Shown here: in pieces, positions 31,384-38,282 of the stretch
How the letters are laid out: the number at the start of each line of letters is the position of its first letter
How positions within the stretch are numbered: position 1 is the stretch's first letter
Assembly (NCBI RefSeq): GCF_006151805.1
Contig: NZ_VDDA01000038.1
Span: 1 to 38,282 of the forward strand
Direction: 5' to 3'
Length of the DNA stretch: 38,282 bases
From: Methylobacterium terricola
GTDB lineage: Bacteria > Pseudomonadota > Alphaproteobacteria > Rhizobiales > Beijerinckiaceae
Notes under the pieces: generated by a model
Told to the model about the DNA's origin: nothing
The model's database searches: none
What the model saw: the letters and a program-made list of their open reading frames with translations, nothing else
Made by a program: the position numbers and the translations under genes

Positions 31384-31826
31384 GCGACGAGAAACCCACC
31401 ATCCCCTACTGGCACCTCTGGGCCGATGCGGACGGGATCAGCCACCAGACCCGCTGCGCCCTCACCGAGTTCGAGAAGAAGTCGATGTCGCCGCCGGCCC
31501 CGCCGCAATGGCAGGGCCAGAAGACCCATGACGGCGCCACCGTGTTCGTGACCGTGCAGCCGGTCGGCTGGACCGGCGACTGGCACCCGAACCCGAAGCC
31601 GCAATGGATCATCCCGCTCTCGGGCCGCTGGTTCGTCGAATCGATGGACGGCACTCGGGTCGAGATGGGACCGGGCGAGATCTCGTTCGGCGAGGATCAG
31701 AACGTGCGCGAGGTCGACGGCAAGACGGGCCACCGCTCGGGCACGGTCGGCGACGAGCCGGCGGTGCTGATGATCGTCCAGTACGACAAGCCCCCGACCA
31801 CCGGGTCGGCCTGCCGGTTCCGGTGA
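31380..31826 (+). CDS. Cupin-fold protein of the sugar-oxidation cluster
   Basis: Soluble protein of 148 residues. A single cupin barrel is suggested by the PQWIIPLSGRWFVESMDGTR and MGPGEISFGEDQN blocks, with His/Glu-bearing strands near WHPN and TGHRSG. The canonical cupin His-x-His pair is not obvious, so metal binding is uncertain. It has no leader. Its ATG overlaps the DoxX stop, and the SMP-30 gene starts 4 bp after its own stop. It may be an isomerase or dioxygenase of the pathway, or a sensor; no reaction can be assigned. Confidence 0.78.
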   Translation: MSDEKPTIPYWHLWADADGISHQTRCALTEFEKKSMSPPAPPQWQGQKTHDGATVFVTVQPVGWTGDWHPNPKPQWIIPLSGRWFVESMDGTRVEMGPGEISFGEDQNVREVDGKTGHRSGTVGDEPAVLMIVQYDKPPTTGSACRFR

Positions 31827-31830
31827 CGCC

Positions 31831-32733
31831 ATGGACGGGTTCGAGATCCACGACGAGCGCTTCAAGCACTACATCCTGGGCAACGCGCCCCTGGAGGAGC
31901 TGGGCTCCGGCTTCCGCTGGATCGAGGGCCCGGTCTGGATGGGCGACGCCGATTGCCTGCTGTTCCAGGACCTGCCGCGCAACCGCACGATGCGGTGGAT
32001 CGAGGGCGCCGGCTTCTCGGTCTATCGCGCGCCGTCGAACTACGCCAACGGCCAGACCCGCGACCGCGAGGGCCGGCTGATCGCCTGCTCGCATCGCGGC
32101 CGCTGCCTGTATCGCACGGAATACGACGGCACAGTCACGACGCTGGTCGAGCGCCATGCCGGCAGGCGGCTCAACTCGCCGAACGACGTGGTGGTCAAAT
32201 CCGACGGCACGATCTGGTTCAGCGACCCGGTCTACGGCATCGCCAACGATTACGAGGGCGGGCGCCAGACCTCCGAGCAGCCGCCGGCGCTCTACCGCTT
32301 CGATCCGCGCACCAACGAGATCCAGGTCATGGCCGGCGATTTCGACGGCCCGAACGGCCTCGCCTTCTCGCCTGACGAGCGCCGCCTCTACGTCGCCGAG
32401 ACGGGCGACCAGTCGAAGCCGAACCCGCGCCAGTACATCCGGGTGTTCGACGTCGCACCCGACGGCGCCCTGTCCGGCGGCGACGTCTTCCACACGATCG
32501 AGCCCGGCTATTGCGACGGGATGCGGGTCGATGAGGATGGCAATGTCTGGTCGAGCGCGGCTGACGGGGTGCACTGCCTCAGCCCGGAGGGCAAGCTGAT
32601 GGGCAAGATCCTGGTGCCGCACGTGGTCTCGAACATCACCTTCGGCGGCCCGACCAAGAACCGGCTGTTCATCGGCGGCTCGCACACGCTCTACGCGATC
32701 TTCCTCGATCGCCGCGGGGTGCAGACCCCGTGA
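31831..32733 (+). CDS. SMP-30/gluconolactonase family lactonase
   Basis: Six-bladed beta-propeller hydrolase of 300 residues that opens sugar lactones. The metal-site residues line up with the family: Glu32 (RWIEGPVW), Asn118 (LNSPNDVVV), Asn175 (GPNGLAFS) and Asp229 (YCDGMRVD). There is no export signal, so it is cytosolic. It lies 4 bp after the cupin gene, and its stop overlaps the GTG of the VOC gene. The natural partner is an enzyme that makes a lactone; the divergent GMC oxidoreductase is the obvious candidate. The sugar itself is not identifiable. Confidence 0.92.
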   Translation: MDGFEIHDERFKHYILGNAPLEELGSGFRWIEGPVWMGDADCLLFQDLPRNRTMRWIEGAGFSVYRAPSNYANGQTRDREGRLIACSHRGRCLYRTEYDGTVTTLVERHAGRRLNSPNDVVVKSDGTIWFSDPVYGIANDYEGGRQTSEQPPALYRFDPRTNEIQVMAGDFDGPNGLAFSPDERRLYVAETGDQSKPNPRQYIRVFDVAPDGALSGGDVFHTIEPGYCDGMRVDEDGNVWSSAADGVHCLSPEGKLMGKILVPHVVSNITFGGPTKNRLFIGGSHTLYAIFLDRRGVQTP

Positions 32734-33626
32734 GCGCCGCCATTCCCGGCGCCCGACGTCTTGCCCGGGTCGTGCTGAACGCCGCCAACCCCGAGGCCTT
32801 GGCGGAATTCTACCGCGACGCCCTCGGCTTCACCGACGCCGAGGCGGATCCGGCCGCGGTGGCCGACGGGCGCGACGGCGCGCGGATCGTGCGCTTACGC
32901 CTCGGCGACCAGCGCCTCGACCTCGCGGCGGCGGCGGGTCGGCCTTATCCGGGCGACGTGCCGGGCTACAGCCTGCTGTTCCAGCACTGCGCCCTCATTG
33001 TCTCCGACATGGCGGCGGCCCATGCGCGCCTCTCGGCTCATCCGGGCTGGCGCCCGATCACGACCGCCGGACCGGTGCGCCTCCCCGCCTCGTCCGGCGG
33101 CGTGACGGCGTTCAAGTTCCGCGATCCCGCGGGCCATCCGCTCGAATTGCTGGCCTTCCCGGCGGATGCCGTGCCGGAGGCCTGGCGGCCCGACGCCCGC
33201 GACGTCTGCCTCGGCCTCGATCACTCGGCGATCTCGGTCGCCGACACCGCCCGCAGCGTCGCGTTCTACGAATCGCTCGGCATGCGCGTGGCGTCGCGCT
33301 CCCTCAATACCGGGCCGGAACAGGCTCGCCTCGACGGCGTCGCCGATCCGACCGTCGAGGTGACTGGGCTCGGCTTCCCCGATGGGCCGCCCCCCCATGT
33401 CGAGCTGCTGTGCTACCGTGGTATTGCCTCTCGTCCCGCCCCCGACCTCAGGCTCGACGACGTCGCGGCGACCCGGCTGGTGATCGCGATGACCGACGGC
33501 GAGGCGTTGCGGGCCGTGTGCGCGGCCCATGCCGGGCGGCTCGTTTCGGGCACGCCGAAGGCCGGGAGCGGCGACGCCCTCCTGCGCGACCCGGACGGAC
33601 ATCTGGTGCAGCTGACGGTGGGGTGA
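32730..33626 (+). CDS. Two-domain VOC (glyoxalase/dioxygenase fold) protein
   Basis: Protein of 298 residues with two vicinal-oxygen-chelate modules: residues about 10-147 (RVVLNAANPEALAEFYRDAL) and about 163-298 (LDHSAISVADTARSVAFYES). Metal-ligand-like residues are visible in FQHCALIVSD, HPLELLAF, LDHSAIS and the C-terminal PDGHLVQLTV. Such double modules occur in extradiol dioxygenases, isomerases and glyoxalase-like proteins, so the reaction is open. The start is GTG 32730, overlapping the lactonase stop by 4 bp. It is the last gene of the operon; a REP-like palindrome follows at 33681. Confidence 0.85.
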   Translation: MSAAIPGARRLARVVLNAANPEALAEFYRDALGFTDAEADPAAVADGRDGARIVRLRLGDQRLDLAAAAGRPYPGDVPGYSLLFQHCALIVSDMAAAHARLSAHPGWRPITTAGPVRLPASSGGVTAFKFRDPAGHPLELLAFPADAVPEAWRPDARDVCLGLDHSAISVADTARSVAFYESLGMRVASRSLNTGPEQARLDGVADPTVEVTGLGFPDGPPPHVELLCYRGIASRPAPDLRLDDVAATRLVIAMTDGEALRAVCAAHAGRLVSGTPKAGSGDALLRDPDGHLVQLTVG

Positions 33627-33680
33627 GGAGAGGACACTTTCATAAGGGTCCAGTCCCGAAACGAGTCTGACACCCTCCTG

Positions 33681-33716
33681 GTCATTCCGGGGCCGCGCAG
33701 CGGAGCCCGGAATGAC
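33681..33716. repeat. REP-like palindrome copy 5
   Basis: Perfect 10-bp arms GTCATTCCGG and CCGGAATGAC around GGCCGCGCAGCGGAGC, the cleanest copy. It lies 54 bp after the VOC stop and between convergent genes. Confidence 0.82.
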
Positions 33717-33788
33717 GCGGAGATGGTCAGCATGGTGGGGCCGGACGAGGTGTCAGGCGATGGACGCCCGCGCTTCGTCGTTGTCCGC

Positions 33789-34289
33789 TCACCCTCCCGC
33801 CTGCGGATGCCGCACGATCACGAACCCCTCCTCCGGTCCGGGCGGCACGAAGTAGCGGGTGAACAGGTCGAACTGCGCGTCGCTGACCGTGAATTCGTGC
33901 GTGCCGGCGGCGTTGCGCGCCCCTAGGCGCGCCTTGCACAGGGCGTCGTCGGCTTCGAGATAGTGGAGTTGGTGCGCCGCCTCCGCCTCGCGAAAGATCG
34001 ATTGCATCCAGGCCCGGGTCTGCGGGGTGTTGGCGGGGAAATCCAGCACGACCGACACCCCCGCCCGCAGCAGGGCGACGAGGTGCGGTCCCATCACGCC
34101 GCGCAGGCGGCCGGCATTGCGGACGTAGTCGTCGAGGCTGTTCTGCTCGCCCGGGTAGAGCCCGGCGAGCCACTGGTCCTCCCGGACCAGGATCGTGCCG
34201 GGGCGCGCGGCGAGGCTGGCGGCGAGGGTCGATTTTCCAGCAGAGATCTTGCCGCACAGGAGATGCAGCACCGCGTTCGTAACGGGCAT
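33789..34289 (-). CDS. Small P-loop ATPase/kinase (AAA_33-like)
   Basis: Protein of 166 residues with a Walker A loop GKISAGKST at 13-21, followed by a helix and the TILVREDQWL strand. VVLDFPANTP is a probable Walker B-like region. The layout resembles small nucleoside-monophosphate-kinase-like or zeta-toxin-related phosphotransferases that act on small molecules. No antitoxin partner is evident, so a toxin role is not supported. ATG 34287-34289 has GAAGG upstream. It converges on the VOC gene, with a REP-like palindrome between. Substrate unknown. Confidence 0.8.
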   Translation of the reverse strand: MPVTNAVLHLLCGKISAGKSTLAASLAARPGTILVREDQWLAGLYPGEQNSLDDYVRNAGRLRGVMGPHLVALLRAGVSVVLDFPANTPQTRAWMQSIFREAEAAHQLHYLEADDALCKARLGARNAAGTHEFTVSDAQFDLFTRYFVPPGPEEGFVIVRHPQAGG

Positions 34290-34468
34290 GACCGAAGGAC
34301 CTTCATGGGCGCGGAGGGCGCCCGGCGTTTCACGGGATGCGGACAGCCGAACCCGGCCCGACGGATCAGGCCGGGAGGATAATTCGGTGCCGCAGCGCGA
34401 TGAGAACGCGGAAGGTCATGGGGCGAATGGTGCGGGCGATCGGCCCTTAGGCCAAGGGCGTGGCAAGG

Positions 34469-34840
34469 TCAGGCCGCCAATCCATGCCGGCTTCGCGGCG
34501 TCGGCCCCAGCTGACCGCCGAGGCGCTGCAGCACGATCTCGGCGCCCCGGCGCGACTGCTGGAGGGCGACGAGGGCCGACCAGCGCATCGGCACCTCGTG
34601 GCGGGCGACGAGGCGGCCAGCGGCGTCGTAGCGGCGCCAGCCGCAGCGCGCGGCGCCGGAGGCGTCGATCTCGTCGTAGGTCTCGTAGCGCGCCACGAGG
34701 ACGCCGGCGGCATCGAACTCGTCGTGGAACCAGCGTACGCCGTCCATCGGGGCGCCGCGGCTGCGCGAGCCCCGGATCACCAGCCGGTGCTCGACTGGGG
34801 TGCGGAAGATCGTCTCGAACACGGGAGCCTGGAACAGCAT
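34469..34840 (-). CDS. Hypothetical protein with YD-like repeats
   Basis: Unrecognised soluble protein of 123 residues. The middle contains two similar segments, FDAAGVLVARYE and YDAAGRLVARHE, separated by about 20 residues, reminiscent of YD/RHS-type or MORN-like strand repeats. The first 35 residues (FQAPVFETIFRTPVEHRLVI) look like part of the same beta structure. ATG 34838-34840 is preceded by GAGGGGG. It diverges from an exported protein gene at 35029. No function is proposed. Confidence 0.6.
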   Translation of the reverse strand: MLFQAPVFETIFRTPVEHRLVIRGSRSRGAPMDGVRWFHDEFDAAGVLVARYETYDEIDASGAARCGWRRYDAAGRLVARHEVPMRWSALVALQQSRRGAEIVLQRLGGQLGPTPRSRHGLAA

Positions 34841-35028
34841 GACCGTCGATACCCCCTCTCGCGTATCGTTGCCGAATGTTTTCCCAGAGCCAGGGTGCGT
34901 TGCAGCATAAGCGGCGTCAAGGGTGTGACGCCGCGGGAGACTGCCCGATTCGGGTGCGAATGGGTGCGCCTTTGGTCCAAGATGCCCTAGCTTCGGCGAC
35001 GGCGCGGCAAGCCGGGGGGATTCGGACG

Positions 35029-35823
35029 ATGAGCGGCAGGGCACGACGTGGCGCGGGATCGAGCGTACCGACCGGGCTCGCATTGTCCGGCCTCGCTCGC
35101 GCGGTCGCTCTCGGCGCCTCTCTCGCGGCGTCTCCCTGGCCCGCCCTCGCTGCCGAGGGCGATTGCTTCGGCTACGGCGAGCTGGGCGCCGGTCCGGGCC
35201 CGACCCTCGGCACGGTCAAGGCCGGCGCGGCCCGGGTGCCGTTCCTCAGGGGCGCGTCGGAGCGCAAGGGCTGCCCCGGGCCCGATCCGGCCTGCCGCGA
35301 GACGGCCTTCGTGGTGCCGGGCAACACCGTGATCCTGGCGGGCGCTCCGGGTGAAGCGTCGCCCGGCTTCGTCTGCGCCACCTATGTCGGGCAGAAAGGG
35401 ACGGTCCGCTCCGGCTGGCTGCCGGAGGGCGCGGTCGCCCGGGCGCCGGACGCGCCGGGTCAGCGGTCCCGCGATTGGACCGGTATCTGGAGGGCGCCGG
35501 AGGCGACCCTGGTCATCCGGCAGGCCAAAGCGGCGGGCGCCCTCTCGGTGAAGGGCGACGCGACCTTCGGCGCCCTCGACCCCGACCGGGTTCGGCGTGG
35601 CGCGGTCAACCTAGGCAGCGTCGACGGCACCATGGCCCCGAGCGGCCCGAGCCTCGCCTTCACCATGGGGGACAGGGGCACGCTGCCCTACGCCGGCGGC
35701 GAGGCTGCCGATTGCCGCCTGCGCCTGACATTGCTGCCGCCCTTCCTGCTCGCACAGGACAACAACGCCTGCGGCGGCATGAACGTGAGCTTCACCAACG
35801 TCTACCGCCGCACCAAACCCTGA
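35029..35823 (+). CDS. Exported protein with SH3-like region
   Basis: Protein of 264 residues with an N-terminal export leader (Arg-rich start, then GLARAVALGASLAASPWPA, cleavage near ALA-AEGD at about 42). Residues about 60-135 resemble a bacterial SH3 region, including the closing RSGWLPEGAV. The C-terminal half (about 145-264) begins with RDWTGIWRAPEA and looks like a beta-rich ligand or inhibitor-type domain ending in conserved-looking Cys residues (DCRLRL, NACGGMN). GGGGGA supports ATG 35029. It is 44 bp ahead of pyruvate kinase in the same direction, though no functional link is apparent. Confidence 0.72.
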   Translation: MSGRARRGAGSSVPTGLALSGLARAVALGASLAASPWPALAAEGDCFGYGELGAGPGPTLGTVKAGAARVPFLRGASERKGCPGPDPACRETAFVVPGNTVILAGAPGEASPGFVCATYVGQKGTVRSGWLPEGAVARAPDAPGQRSRDWTGIWRAPEATLVIRQAKAAGALSVKGDATFGALDPDRVRRGAVNLGSVDGTMAPSGPSLAFTMGDRGTLPYAGGEAADCRLRLTLLPPFLLAQDNNACGGMNVSFTNVYRRTKP

Positions 35824-35867
35824 GCGGATTTCGCGAGTTCCGCATCCGACGAGAGCCAGGAGGCCCC

Positions 35868-37301
35868 ATGCGCCGCCACCGCCACGCCAAGATCGTCGCC
35901 ACCGTCGGCCCAGCCAGCAACACGCCGGAGCGGCTGAAGGCGCTGTTCCTCGCCGGGGTCGATACGTTTCGGCTCAACTTCTCGCACGGCACCCATGACG
36001 ACCACGCCAAGGTCCACGCCGCGATCCGGGCGCTCGAGCAGGAGACCGGCCGGCCGATCGGCATCCTGCAGGACCTGCAGGGTCCGAAGATCCGCATCGG
36101 CACCCTGCGCGGCGGCAAGGCGGAGCTTGCCACCGGCGACCGCATCCGCTTCGTGCGGGAGGGCCGGGAGGGGGGCACGGACGCGATCCACCTACCCCAT
36201 CCCGAGATCTTCGCCGCGGTGGCGCCGGGCCAGGACCTGCTGATCGACGACGGCCGGGTCCGGGTGCGGGTCGTCGGCGTCGACGATGCGGCGATCGACG
36301 CCGACGTGGTGGTCGGCGGACCGATCTCGGACCGCAAGGGCGTCAACCTGCCGGGCACGGTGCTGGCCCTCTCGCCGCTGACCGAGAAGGACCGGCGCGA
36401 CCTCGCCTTCGGGCTCGCGCTCGGCGTCGACTGGGTCGCGCTCTCCTTCGTCCAGACGCCCTCCGACGTGATGGAGGCGCGCGGGCTGATCGCCGGCCGG
36501 GCCGGGCTCGTCGCCAAGATCGAGAAGCCGTCGGCGCTCGATCACATCGACGACATCATCCGGATCGCCGACGGCATCATGGTGGCCCGCGGCGATCTCG
36601 GCGTCGAGTTGCCGCCCGAGGACGTGCCCGGGCGCCAGAAGGAGCTGGTGCGCGCCTGCCGCCGGGCGGTGAAGCCGGTGATCGTGGCGACCCAGATGCT
36701 CGAATCGATGGTCGCGGCGCCCTCGCCCACCCGGGCCGAGGCGTCCGACGTCGCGACCGCGGTCTATGACGGCGCCGACGCGGTGATGCTCTCGGCCGAA
36801 TCGGCGGCGGGCCGGTACCCGGTCGAGGCCGTCTCGATGATGGACCGGATCATCCGCCGCACCGAGCAGCACCGGCTCTACCGCTCGCTCGTCCGGGCGA
36901 GCGAGCCGGAGGTCGAGGACAGCCCGCCCCACGCCGTGGCCGCCGCCGCCGCGACCCTCGCCGACGCGATCGAGGCCGCGGCGATCGTCGCCTTCACGTC
37001 GAGCGGCACCACCGCCGCCCGGATCGCCCGCAAGCGCCCGAACGTGCCGATCCTGGCCGCGACCTCGGATGCCGCGGTGTCGCGCCGCCTCAGCCTGTAC
37101 TGGGGGGCCCATTCGGTGCTCGGCCCGGAGATCGAATCCTACGAGGCGATGGTCGACCGCGCCGCCGAGGTCGCCGAGCAGGAGGGGTTCGCGACGGCGC
37201 CGGACCTGGTGGTGGCGGTGGCCGGCATCCCGTTCGGCCGGCCAGGCACCACCAACAACCTGCGGGTGGTGGAGCTGGGACGCAAGTCGAGCGGGGTGTA
37301 G
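35868..37301 (+). CDS. pyk: Pyruvate kinase
   Basis: Converts phosphoenolpyruvate and ADP to pyruvate and ATP. The 477 residues show the family's main blocks: RHAKIVATVGPASNTPE (5-21), RLNFSHG, LQDLQGPKIRIG, the active-site EKPSALDHIDDII, VARGDLGVELP, and VIVATQMLESM followed by PTRAEASDVA. The C-terminal domain carries TSSGTTAARIARKRP. AGGAGG directly precedes ATG 35868. Allosteric effectors cannot be told from sequence. Two REP-like palindromes follow the stop. Confidence 0.97.
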   Translation: MRRHRHAKIVATVGPASNTPERLKALFLAGVDTFRLNFSHGTHDDHAKVHAAIRALEQETGRPIGILQDLQGPKIRIGTLRGGKAELATGDRIRFVREGREGGTDAIHLPHPEIFAAVAPGQDLLIDDGRVRVRVVGVDDAAIDADVVVGGPISDRKGVNLPGTVLALSPLTEKDRRDLAFGLALGVDWVALSFVQTPSDVMEARGLIAGRAGLVAKIEKPSALDHIDDIIRIADGIMVARGDLGVELPPEDVPGRQKELVRACRRAVKPVIVATQMLESMVAAPSPTRAEASDVATAVYDGADAVMLSAESAAGRYPVEAVSMMDRIIRRTEQHRLYRSLVRASEPEVEDSPPHAVAAAAATLADAIEAAAIVAFTSSGTTAARIARKRPNVPILAATSDAAVSRRLSLYWGAHSVLGPEIESYEAMVDRAAEVAEQEGFATAPDLVVAVAGIPFGRPGTTNNLRVVELGRKSSGV

Positions 37302-37339
37302 ACTTCCGTCTCCTCTCGACGACATCAAGACTCTCTGCG

Positions 37340-37377
37340 TCGTCCCGGGGCCGCGCAGCGGAACCCGGGATCGATGA
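37340..37377. repeat. REP-like palindrome copy 6
   Basis: Arms CGTCCCGGG and CCCGGGATCG around GCCGCGCAGCGGAA, 39 bp after the pyk stop, in the GCGCAGCGG orientation. Confidence 0.75.
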
Positions 37378-37434
37378 GCACGGCTATGCAGGATCGCGCG
37401 GCACGCGCACCGCTTCGTCTTGCGGCGCCCGAGT

Positions 37435-37473
37435 GTCGGAAGTCCGGGCTCCGCTGCGCGGCCCCGGACCGAC
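37435..37473. repeat. REP-like palindrome copy 7
   Basis: Arms GTCGG-AAG-TCCGGG and CCCCGGA-CCGAC around CTCCGCTGCGCGG. Inverted relative to copy 6, with about 57 bp between the two, giving a BIME-like pair. Confidence 0.72.
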
Positions 37474-37644
37474 CAGGAGGGCGACAGACCCTGTTGCTCG
37501 CGCCGGGCGATGTCCCGTCCCGCGCGGCGAACCGGTCCACCTCCAACGCCTTCACCCAAGGTCCAGACGACTTCTGATTGTAGCGGGCCGACGAGCCTGC
37601 TACGTTGCGGCATCCGAAGACCAGTCTCCGGGAGGGCCCGGTTC

Positions 37645-38073
37645 GTGCGCACCCTCGTCGCCATGATGACCCTGCTCGCTCTCGCTCAAGCCACCTTCGA
37701 CCAGGGTGCCCTGGCCGCCGACGGCGACCGGGACGCGGCCCGGGCGGTGATCCTGCGTCAACAGGACGCCTTCCGGCACGATGACGCCGCCGCGGCCTAT
37801 GCGGAGGCGGCGCCGGCCATCCGGTCGATCTTTCCCAGCGCCGAGACCTTCATCGGCATGGTGCGCCAGGGCTACGCCCCGGTCTACCGCAACCGCCGCT
37901 TCGAGTTCGGGACCGACGAGGCTCTGCCCGACGGCAGCCTCGCCCAGGGCGTGCGGATCCAGGATCAGGACGGGACCGACTGGGAGGCGCTCTATACCCT
38001 GGAACGCAGCGGCGACGGCGCGTGGCGCATCACCGGCTGCCGCCTGCGCAAGGCCCCGGGGGCGAGCGCCTGA
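37645..38073 (+). CDS. Exported DUF4864-type protein
   Basis: Protein of 142 residues, function unknown. The leader VRTLVAMMTLLALAQATFDQ (initiated at GTG) ends near ALAADGD at about 26. The mature domain resembles DUF4864 (AARAVILRQQDAFRHDDAAA, a middle FIGMVRQGYAPVYRNRRFEF and a C-terminal WRITGCRL strand). The fold is likely NTF2/SnoaL-like. GTG 37645 is preferred because GGGAGG lies 9 nt upstream; ATG 37663 is the alternative. It stands between pyk and thrC on the same strand. Confidence 0.8.
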   Translation: MRTLVAMMTLLALAQATFDQGALAADGDRDAARAVILRQQDAFRHDDAAAAYAEAAPAIRSIFPSAETFIGMVRQGYAPVYRNRRFEFGTDEALPDGSLAQGVRIQDQDGTDWEALYTLERSGDGAWRITGCRLRKAPGASA

Positions 38074-38077
38074 CCGT

Positions 38078-38100
38078 CTGCGCGTGATTTGCCCGCGCAG
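38078..38100 (+). other. Hairpin between the DUF4864-type gene and thrC
   Basis: CTGCGCG (38078-38084) pairs with CGCGCAG (38094-38100), loop 9 nt, just after the DUF4864-type stop. There is no T-run, so it is a weak terminator candidate. Confidence 0.3.
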
Positions 38101-38163
38101 GGATCGGCTGACGAGGCTCGCGGATTCGTGTAGGGCCTCGCGCCAGCCTCAGGACAGATCACC

Positions 38164-38282
38164 GTGCTTCATGTCTCGACCCGCGGCCAGGCCGCGCCGC
38201 TGACCTTCACCGACGCCCTCCTGGCGGGGCTCGCCCGCGACGGCGGCCTCTACCTCCCGCAGAGCTGGCCCCGGCTCGCCCC
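38164..38282 (+). CDS. thrC: Threonine synthase, N-terminus only (cut by window edge)
   Basis: The last 119 bp encode the beginning of threonine synthase, the PLP enzyme that converts O-phosphohomoserine to threonine. The visible LHVSTRGQAAPLTFTDALLA and the following GLARDGGLYLPQSWP match the family's N-terminal domain. The start appears to be GTG 38164, with AGGA upstream. The catalytic Lys and the rest lie beyond the right edge. Confidence 0.88.
   Translation, partial: MLHVSTRGQAAPLTFTDALLAGLARDGGLYLPQSWPRLA

Larger units (their letters stand above)
37302..37644. other. 343-bp intergenic stretch after pyk
   Basis: It holds two REP-like palindromes in opposite orientation (37340-37377 and 37435-37473). 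Nearer the next gene lies the GGGAGG ribosome binding site (37630-37635). I see no coding potential of its own and no convincing promoter. Confidence 0.6.

Noticed and set aside
33789..34840. Toxin-antitoxin pair made of the P-loop kinase and the YD-like hypothetical gene
   Set aside because: The genes are 179 bp apart, neither resembles an antitoxin, and there is no overlap or coupled start.
36192..37664. 490-codon minus-strand frame over pyk
   Set aside because: Antisense to pyruvate kinase, no motifs, Arg/His-rich composition.

Overview
The window is 38.3 kb of high-GC chromosomal DNA from an alphaproteobacterium, most likely Methylobacterium or a close relative. The evidence is a divergent pair for the ethylmalonyl-CoA pathway (ethylmalonyl-CoA mutase and crotonyl-CoA carboxylase/reductase), a single bifunctional Rsh, an RpoZ-Rsh-PyrE order, many Tat-like leaders and strong GC bias at third codon positions. 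This bias produces long antisense shadow ORFs, which I ignored. I support about 39 protein genes. Two are cut by the window edges: a transposase at the left and threonine synthase at the right. I saw no rRNA, tRNA or CRISPR array.

Layout. 1-220: right end of an IS5-like insertion sequence, abutting the stop codon of a Tat-exported beta-carbonic anhydrase (221-946, minus). 1151-5700, plus: rpoZ with a strong terminator, rsh, pyrE and a NYN/LabA-type nuclease. 5746-8156, minus: a sugar epimerase and a WecA-like glycan initiator, translationally coupled, then an exported cupin. 8389-11899: ecm and ccr diverge from a 196-bp region with two good promoters around a perfect palindrome; leuD follows. 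12989-16398: a cell-wall group (MltB-like lytic transglycosylase, YkuD L,D-transpeptidase, extensin-like protein). An EcfG-type stress promoter can be read ahead of the extensin-like gene. 16539-18599: M3 oligopeptidase.

18604-21460, minus: an osmoprotectant-type ABC importer (binding protein and two permeases, each overlapping the next by 4 bp) with no ATPase gene. A single-domain response regulator diverges from it. 22141-25152: a small zinc-ribbon protein, then yraN and rsmI, divergent from an LpoA-like lipoprotein, an arrangement also found in enterobacteria. 25154-27145, minus: hemW, a YkgJ-like Cys-cluster protein and an acyl-CoA thioesterase. Then come a small hypothetical gene and an M20 metallopeptidase.

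29196-33626 is the most distinctive accessory region. A GMC flavin oxidoreductase diverges from a tight four-gene operon of a DoxX membrane protein, a cupin, an SMP-30/gluconolactonase and a two-domain VOC protein. Together they look like an oxidise-then-open-the-lactone catabolic module whose substrate I cannot read from sequence. The right end holds a small P-loop kinase, two poorly known genes, pyruvate kinase, a DUF4864-type exported protein and the start of thrC.

Seven copies of a ~35-bp imperfect palindrome are scattered through the window, and every one lies just 3' of a gene. They form a REP-like family that may act as 3'-end or bidirectional terminator structures.
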